From: Sulfuritalea sp.
GTDB lineage: Bacteria > Pseudomonadota > Gammaproteobacteria > Burkholderiales > Rhodocyclaceae
DNA length: 14,367 nucleotides
Direction: 5' to 3'
Assembly: GCA_021738105.1 (NCBI GenBank)
Contig: JAIPCS010000075.1
Location: forward strand, 1-14,367
Numbering within the stretch: position 1 is the stretch's first letter; the number at the start of each line of letters is the position of its first letter. Under the pieces are notes generated by a model. It saw only the letters and a program-made list of their open reading frames with translations, was not told the origin of the DNA and did not search any database. Shown in pieces: positions 9,818 through 14,367 of this stretch. Both the position numbers and the translations under genes were made by a program.

Positions 9818-11111
9818 TGTCGTCTTCCAAGGGGAAAAGAATGTCGCCGAGATGATCGGCCAGTTGATCGAAATTTACGCGAACCTGGATCGAGGGTTGT
9901 TCAAATCCTGATCGCAGATGTTTTACGCTCACCGCCTCCACGGCTGCTTCATCATCGCCGATTATCAATGCAATCTGCGCGCCTGAACCATCAGCTTTTT
10001 TCATTTGCGATTTGAAGCTTCCGCCACCGCAGTGCAGATGGACTGAAAATCCGGCACTGCGCAAGTGCTCGGCCACGCGAAACGCAAAACGCCCCGCCGC
10101 CTCGCCTTGATGCACTAGATAGGCGTCGGGTACGGGAATCTCATGACGATGGCCCTGATCCTGCCACAGGGTGAGCAAACGTTCGATACCCATGGCAAAC
10201 CCGCATGCGGGAGCAGGTTTGCCGCCCAACTGAGCGATCAGTCCGTCGTAGCGACCGCCCGCGCATACTGTTCCTTGTGCGCCGAGCTGATCGGTTACCC
10301 ACTCAAATACGGTCAGGTTGTAATAATCAAGACCACGCACCAGTCGCGGGTTGATGCGATAGGGAATCGCCGCATCTTTCAACAATTGCTGGACACCCTC
10401 GAAATGCTTCAACGACTCCTCGCCCAGAAAATCAATCAGCTTTGGTGCGGCTTCCACCATGCTTTGCAACTCAGGATTTTTTGTATCCAGGATGCGCAGA
10501 GGATTGCTGAGCAAACGGCGCCCCGCTTCAGCATCCAGCTGGTCATGATGTTTCTCCAGGTAAGTCACCAGTTCTGCCCGATGCCGCGTACGCTCGGCGC
10601 TTTGCCCCAGGGAATTGATTTCCAGACGGATGCCTTCGAGACCCAAGTCATCCCACAAGCGGGCGCACATTGCGATCTGCTCGGCGTCAATATCAGGGCC
10701 TGGGAAACCCAGTGCCTCGATGCCGACTTGGTGAAACTGACGATAGCGGCCTTTCTGTGGCCGTTCGTGACGAAACATCGGTCCCATGTACCACAACCTT
10801 TTGGGTCCGTCGTATAGCAGGTTGTGCTGAAGCACTGCACGCACGCAGGAAGCAGTCCCCTCCGGTCTTAACGTCAGGCTTTCACCGTTAAGGGCATCTT
10901 CGAAGGAATACATTTCCTTTTCGACAATATCAGTCACCTCGCCTATCGCTCGCGCGAACAGCGGTGTCGGCTCGATAATGGGCATGCGAATCGGCCGGTA
11001 CCCATAGGCTTGCAGCCAGTCCCGCACGGATTCCTCGAACTGTTCCCACAGTTCAGCGTCGGCAGGCAAGATGTCATTCATGCCACGAATGGCTTGTAGG
11101 GATTGTGTCAT
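9804..11111 (-). CDS. hisS: Histidyl-tRNA synthetase HisS
   Basis: HisS charges tRNA-His with histidine in the cytoplasm. With the chosen ATG it has 435 residues, close to the 424 of E. coli. It begins with [13 protein letters not shown], a standard HisRS start. Class II synthetase signatures follow in order: LRPEGT (81-86), motif 2 [16 protein letters not shown] (113-128), the histidine-binding [14 protein letters not shown] (258-271), GGRYDGL (285-291) and motif 3 [11 protein letters not shown] (302-312). The C-terminal anticodon-binding domain comes last. A GTG at 11147 would add 12 residues unlike the family and is rejected. The ATG lies 45 bases after the ispG stop with only a weak ribosome binding site. 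The 3' end overlaps the yfgM-like gene. Confidence 0.97.
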   Translation of the reverse strand: MTQSLQAIRGMNDILPADAELWEQFEESVRDWLQAYGYRPIRMPIIEPTPLFARAIGEVTDIVEKEMYSFEDALNGESLTLRPEGTASCVRAVLQHNLLYDGPKRLWYMGPMFRHERPQKGRYRQFHQVGIEALGFPGPDIDAEQIAMCARLWDDLGLEGIRLEINSLGQSAERTRHRAELVTYLEKHHDQLDAEAGRRLLSNPLRILDTKNPELQSMVEAAPKLIDFLGEESLKHFEGVQQLLKDAAIPYRINPRLVRGLDYYNLTVFEWVTDQLGAQGTVCAGGRYDGLIAQLGGKPAPACGFAMGIERLLTLWQDQGHRHEIPVPDAYLVHQGEAAGRFAFRVAEHLRSAGFSVHLHCGGGSFKSQMKKADGSGAQIALIIGDDEAAVEAVSVKHLRSGFEQPSIQVRVNFDQLADHLGDILFPLEDDNGNL

Positions 11112-11156
11112 TGTTTGCTTTTCGCTCGGAGCGTGGGAACACCGCACCCGTGGCTG

Positions 11157-12401
11157 TTAGTGAGTTGCTCTCGCTGGATACGTTCTGGAGACATAGTCAT
11201 CGACGATCTGACGAAATTCGCCGGAAATATTTTCTCCACGCAAGGTGACGACGCGTTCGCCGTCCATATACACCGGTGCCACTGGCGCCTCGCCCGTACC
11301 TGGCAACGAAATCCCGATGTTGGCATGTTTACTTTCACCCGGCCCATTCACAACGCATCCCATCACGGCCAGCGTCATGTTTTCGACCCCGATGCGCGTC
11401 AGGCGCCAATCGGGCATGCGCTCTCGCACATAGCTCTGAATATCCTGCGCCAATTCCTGGAACACCGTGCTTGTGGTCCTCCCACAACCCGGACACGCGG
11501 CCACAAGCGGTGTGAAGGCGCGCAATCCCATAGTCTGCAGAATTTCCTGGGCCACAATGACTTCACGGGTACGGTCACCGTTCGGCTCAGGGGTCAATGA
11601 CACACGTATCGTGTCGCCGATTCCTTCTTGCAGTAGTACACCCAACGCCGCAGTGGACGCCACGATACCTTTACTGCCCATACCGGCCTCGGTCAAACCC
11701 AGATGCAACGGATAATCGCATCGTCTGGCCAGCTCGCGGTAAATCGCGATCAAATCCTGAACGCCTGAAACCTTGCAGGAAAGCACAATGCGATCTCCCG
11801 CCAAACCAAGTTCCTCGGCTTGCGCTGCGGACTCCAACGCCGAAGTAACCATCGCTTCGCGCATGATTTCTGTCGCATTCTTTGGTTCCGGACGTTTCGC
11901 GTTTTCGTCCATGATTCGCGCAAGCAGTATCTGATCCAGACTGCCCCAGTTCACACCGATACGAATCGGCTTGTCATACTTGCATGCAATATCTATGAGC
12001 TGGGCAAACTGTTCATCCCTTCGGGCGCCCTTGCCGACATTACCTGGATTGATGCGCAGCTTTGCCAGTGCCTCTGCACAGGCGGGGTGTTCCGCCAACA
12101 ACTTGTGACCATTGAAATGAAAGTCTCCGATCAATGGCACCTCAAGATTCATTTGAGCCAACCGGTCGCGTATTTTTGGCACTGCGGCTGCAGCTTCACG
12201 TGTATTGACAGTGATCCGAACCAACTCCGATCCAGCCCGAGCAAGTTGCGCGACTTGCATTGCAGTGGTAAATACATCCTCGGTATCGGTATTGGTCATC
12301 GACTGGATGACAATCGGTGCCGTACCACCAACGCCGACTTTTCCCACCATGGCGAGACGGCTAGTGCGGCGCACGAGACAACCTAAAGGCATATCGTTCA
12401 T
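11157..12401 (-). CDS. ispG: 4-hydroxy-3-methylbut-2-enyl diphosphate synthase IspG (GcpE)
   Basis: IspG is the iron-sulfur enzyme that turns methylerythritol cyclodiphosphate into HMBPP, the next-to-last step of the MEP pathway to isoprenoids. The 414-residue protein has the TIM-barrel domain with [11 protein letters not shown] (33-43), RINPGNVGK (116-124), IRIGVNWGS (146-154) and HLGLTEAG (233-240). The C-terminal cluster domain carries Cys303 and Cys306 (CPGCGR), Cys349 (GCVVNGPGE) and Glu356, the expected [4Fe-4S] ligands. It is about 40 residues longer than the 372-residue E. coli enzyme, with extra sequence near 160-180, 270-285 and around 325-340. The ATG overlaps the rodZ stop by four bases (ATGA). 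A second ATG three codons later (12392) is possible. Confidence 0.97.
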   Translation of the reverse strand: MNDMPLGCLVRRTSRLAMVGKVGVGGTAPIVIQSMTNTDTEDVFTTAMQVAQLARAGSELVRITVNTREAAAAVPKIRDRLAQMNLEVPLIGDFHFNGHKLLAEHPACAEALAKLRINPGNVGKGARRDEQFAQLIDIACKYDKPIRIGVNWGSLDQILLARIMDENAKRPEPKNATEIMREAMVTSALESAAQAEELGLAGDRIVLSCKVSGVQDLIAIYRELARRCDYPLHLGLTEAGMGSKGIVASTAALGVLLQEGIGDTIRVSLTPEPNGDRTREVIVAQEILQTMGLRAFTPLVAACPGCGRTTSTVFQELAQDIQSYVRERMPDWRLTRIGVENMTLAVMGCVVNGPGESKHANIGISLPGTGEAPVAPVYMDGERVVTLRGENISGEFRQIVDDYVSRTYPARATH

Positions 12402-13291
12402 TCGAGGCTGAACCTTGCCACTTCTTCGCGCGTATAAGGCTTGAGATCAATGCTGCGTTCTCCCATGAATACCCGCACACCGGACGCCTTGCCAATCCAG
12501 ACCTGAAATGGCGGCTTACCCTCTATATCTTGTCGCGTGCCTGCCGGATACTCACCGACATAGACTACTTTCTGCGTGGCATCGCGGACTTCAATCCACG
12601 AAAGATCGTCGAACTCGACATGCAAGCCCGCGAATGGCACAGGGGCTGGCTCCACACTCTTACCGACTGGACTTGTCTCGATCACGACTGCTTGAGGTGT
12701 TGCCGGCGTCACCACGCTCGATTCCAGGCTGGTATTGGTCGAAATAGCTGTCACATCAGGCTTTGTAGGGCTCGAGTTGTGTTCGACTCGGCCGGTCAGG
12801 TAGGCAAGGCCATCGCCTGCGCCCGGATTGTTGACGTACCAATACCCGCCGAGAACCAGAAGCACAACGAAAATCCCTGCCACGACATATCTGGGGGGTA
12901 CCCGTTCCACTATATTTGGCGGTTCAGCTTCGCCCATATTCGCCGGCGGGCGGACATCAGCCTCGGGAGCCGAAACGGCGGGTTGAAGCTGAACCAACAG
13001 CGGCGTTGCGTCAAGCCGAAGAAACTTTGCATAGTTTCGAACCATGCCTCGCACCGCTATCGATCCCGGCAGACGTTCGTAGTCATCCCTTTCCAGGGCT
13101 TCGATCTGGCGTGCACTGAAACGGATAACCTGCACCACATCGGCTATCGTCAGCCCTTGCGCTTCGCGATTGCGACGAAGCACCGTACCGGGCGTATTCA
13201 CCTCGGCCGACATATCGTTCTGTTCCATTTCAACGGGGGGCGAATCTACAAGCGCGGTGTCTGCCTTGCCCGTCAAGCTTTCATCACTCAT
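12398..13291 (-). CDS. rodZ: Cytoskeleton/cell-shape protein RodZ
   Basis: RodZ is an inner-membrane protein that links MreB filaments to the cell-wall elongation machinery in rod-shaped cells. The 297-residue protein has a polar N-terminal extension (1-33) and a helix-turn-helix domain of the HTH_25 type (about 34-100, [16 protein letters not shown] and [11 protein letters not shown]). A Pro-rich link leads to one membrane segment (about 135-153), followed by a Ser/Thr/Val-rich periplasmic linker and the C-terminal DUF4115 domain (from about 223: [33 protein letters not shown]). The start overlaps the end of the upstream lipoprotein gene by eight bases, and its stop overlaps the ispG start. 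In this context the HTH domain binds MreB rather than acting as a classical repressor. Confidence 0.93.
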   Translation of the reverse strand: MSDESLTGKADTALVDSPPVEMEQNDMSAEVNTPGTVLRRNREAQGLTIADVVQVIRFSARQIEALERDDYERLPGSIAVRGMVRNYAKFLRLDATPLLVQLQPAVSAPEADVRPPANMGEAEPPNIVERVPPRYVVAGIFVVLLVLGGYWYVNNPGAGDGLAYLTGRVEHNSSPTKPDVTAISTNTSLESSVVTPATPQAVVIETSPVGKSVEPAPVPFAGLHVEFDDLSWIEVRDATQKVVYVGEYPAGTRQDIEGKPPFQVWIGKASGVRVFMGERSIDLKPYTREEVARFSLE

Positions 13292-14072
13292 AGTGCCCTT
13301 GAATCAGAAGCCGATGCTCGGGTGAGTCAGCAAACCGGCGCTTCAATTGCAAGGCCAAGCGTGCCTCAGCCTCGCGATCACCCAGCTTGCGCTCAATTCG
13401 TAACGCGAGCCAGATCACTTCGGCCGTAGGTTCGATCTTTTTTTCAATCTCCGTCGCCCATTGTCGAGCCTCTGCAAAACGACCCTGTCTATAGGCAATA
13501 TCGGCAAGCCAGTACAACGCCTGCGTGTTGCCCGGCGACAATCGCAAGCCGGTTAGCAGATATTCCGCAGCAGCGTTGTCATTTTTGAGGCGTATCGAAC
13601 AAATACCTGCGTTTGTATAGGGTTTTGTCGGTGTGGTGTACAGAGGGTTCTTTGCCGCTGTCATGAAGTAAGGAATTGACCGCTCCGCACGCCCACTCTG
13701 ACACAGTAGCCATCCAAAATTATTGTTGATTTCAGGATCTCTCGGCGCCAGTGCCAATGCCTTCTCGAAATTGTCCTCGGCCAATTTGGGTTCTCCGAGA
13801 ACCATGTGCGTTAGTCCCAGCAAGTTGTAGGCTGGCGCATAGTTCGAATCAACCGACAGCGCTACCCGCGCCTCTTCAAGGGCAATGGCCGAGCGTCCAT
13901 CGAGCAGATACAGCGATCCAAGTTCGGTATGTACTTTGGCGCGCTTCTGCTGATCATTCTCCGGCGGTTGTGCCGAGACCGCCTGCTGAGCGCCTGAGCC
14001 AGATCCAGGCCCTGTCGTTGCGCATCCAGCCAACAGTATCGCTAAAAGGAAAAACGGTATTGTCTTTTTCAT
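13284..14072 (-). CDS. pilW: Type IV pilus biogenesis lipoprotein PilW/PilF
   Basis: PilW (PilF in Pseudomonas) is an outer-membrane TPR lipoprotein, the pilotin that helps the secretin PilQ reach and assemble in the outer membrane. With the ATG at 14072 the protein has 262 residues. The signal peptide [17 protein letters not shown] ends in the lipobox LAGC with Cys17 to be lipidated; Ala follows, so sorting to the outer membrane is expected. Tetratricopeptide repeats follow, for example [40 protein letters not shown] and [20 protein letters not shown]. Upstream in-frame extension from 14180 is the shadow of rlmN and is rejected. The ATG overlaps the rlmN stop as ATGA and has no close ribosome binding site, so it probably depends on coupling. 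PilW family membership is inferred from lipobox, TPRs and locus. Confidence 0.9.
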   Translation of the reverse strand: MKKTIPFFLLAILLAGCATTGPGSGSGAQQAVSAQPPENDQQKRAKVHTELGSLYLLDGRSAIALEEARVALSVDSNYAPAYNLLGLTHMVLGEPKLAEDNFEKALALAPRDPEINNNFGWLLCQSGRAERSIPYFMTAAKNPLYTTPTKPYTNAGICSIRLKNDNAAAEYLLTGLRLSPGNTQALYWLADIAYRQGRFAEARQWATEIEKKIEPTAEVIWLALRIERKLGDREAEARLALQLKRRFADSPEHRLLIQGHYE

Positions 14073-14367
14073 GGCAAAAGTTCGACTCCGGGAGATATAC
14101 GTGATGATCGCGTTGTCAAACCGAGGGCATGATTTACTCGCCGAGATTTGTCCAGCACCTTGCCCGCAAGTTGTCCGCAAGCAGCATCAATATCATCACC
14201 ACGGGTCTTGCGCGTCGTGGTAACAATCCCGCCATTGATCAAGATGGAAGCGAAACGTCGAACCCGTTCTGCTGGTGATCGAGTGAACCCGGAAGTCGGA
14301 AACGGATTGAATGGAATCAGATTGAACTTGCAGGGTGTATCGCGCACCAGGTGCAATAGCGCGCGCG
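14069..14367 (-). CDS. rlmN: 23S rRNA/tRNA adenine-C2 methyltransferase RlmN (C-terminal part)
   Basis: Only the last 98 codons are in the window; the gene runs off the right edge. RlmN is a radical-SAM enzyme that methylates C2 of A2503 in 23S rRNA and A37 of some tRNAs, which helps accuracy. The visible part has the family C-terminal hallmarks [15 protein letters not shown] and [17 protein letters not shown]. The Cys of CGQL (codon at 14177-14179) matches Cys355 of the E. coli enzyme, which takes part in methyl transfer through a covalent intermediate. The stop overlaps the pilW start by four bases. The start, cluster-binding motif and promoter are outside the window. Confidence 0.96.
   Translation of the reverse strand, partial: RALLHLVRDTPCKFNLIPFNPFPTSGFTRSPAERVRRFASILINGGIVTTTRKTRGDDIDAACGQLAGKVLDKSRRVNHALGLTTRSSRISPGVELLP

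Noticed and set aside
11112..11147. GTG start for hisS giving 12 more residues
   Set aside because: The extra residues are unlike HisRS N-termini, whereas the ATG at 11111 gives the standard family start.
12530..13429. A 299-codon plus-strand open frame over rodZ and the end of pilW
   Set aside because: It crosses two real genes on the other strand, is rich in His, Arg and Cys and shows no domain; it is a shadow frame.
14073..14180. N-terminal extension of PilW from 14180
   Set aside because: It overlaps the conserved end of rlmN and would bury the signal peptide and lipobox; the ATG at 14072 fits a lipoprotein start.

Overview
The window is a stretch of housekeeping chromosome from a proteobacterium, most likely a betaproteobacterium (Nitrosomonadales, Rhodocyclales or Burkholderiales type). 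The protein families, the short Hfq, the presence of hisZ and the gene order all point that way; genus cannot be decided from the sequence alone. GC content is moderate to high. I see no insertion sequence, phage gene, CRISPR array or abrupt change in composition.

Layout: at the left edge a plus-strand tRNA-Leu(CAG) faces a convergent run of minus-strand genes, and a hairpin that can terminate from both sides lies between them. Every protein gene is on the minus strand, so transcription runs from the right edge to the left: rlmN (3' part only) - pilW/pilF - rodZ - ispG - hisS - yfgM-like - bamB - der - [145-base gap] - hfq - hflX - [67-base gap] - hflK - hflC - DUF2065 (YjeT-like) - hisZ - purA - terminator. 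In E. coli the same genes form two separate clusters (rlmN-rodZ-ispG-hisS-yfgM-bamB-der and hfq-hflX-hflK-hflC-yjeT-purA). Here they are end to end, with pilW and hisZ added.

The right-hand block joins translation accuracy and RNA modification (RlmN, HisS), isoprenoid precursor synthesis (IspG), cell shape and type IV pili (RodZ, PilW), outer-membrane assembly and its chaperone partner (BamB, YfgM) and ribosome assembly (Der). Its genes overlap by 4 to 14 bases at most junctions, which suggests one long message with coupled translation. The left-hand block holds the RNA chaperone Hfq, the ribosome-splitting GTPase HflX, the HflKC membrane complex that controls the FtsH protease, a small membrane protein, the histidine-pathway regulatory subunit HisZ and adenylosuccinate synthetase PurA. 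The gap before hfq and the gap before hflK are the likeliest places for internal promoters; the candidates named there are weak.

I found no convincing undescribed system. The points most worth a second look are the stop-free, in-frame connection between hfq and hflX, the NKGE variant of the first Der GTPase domain, the chain of overlapping genes, the 15-base tandem repeat in hflK, and hisZ sitting between the hfl genes and purA.
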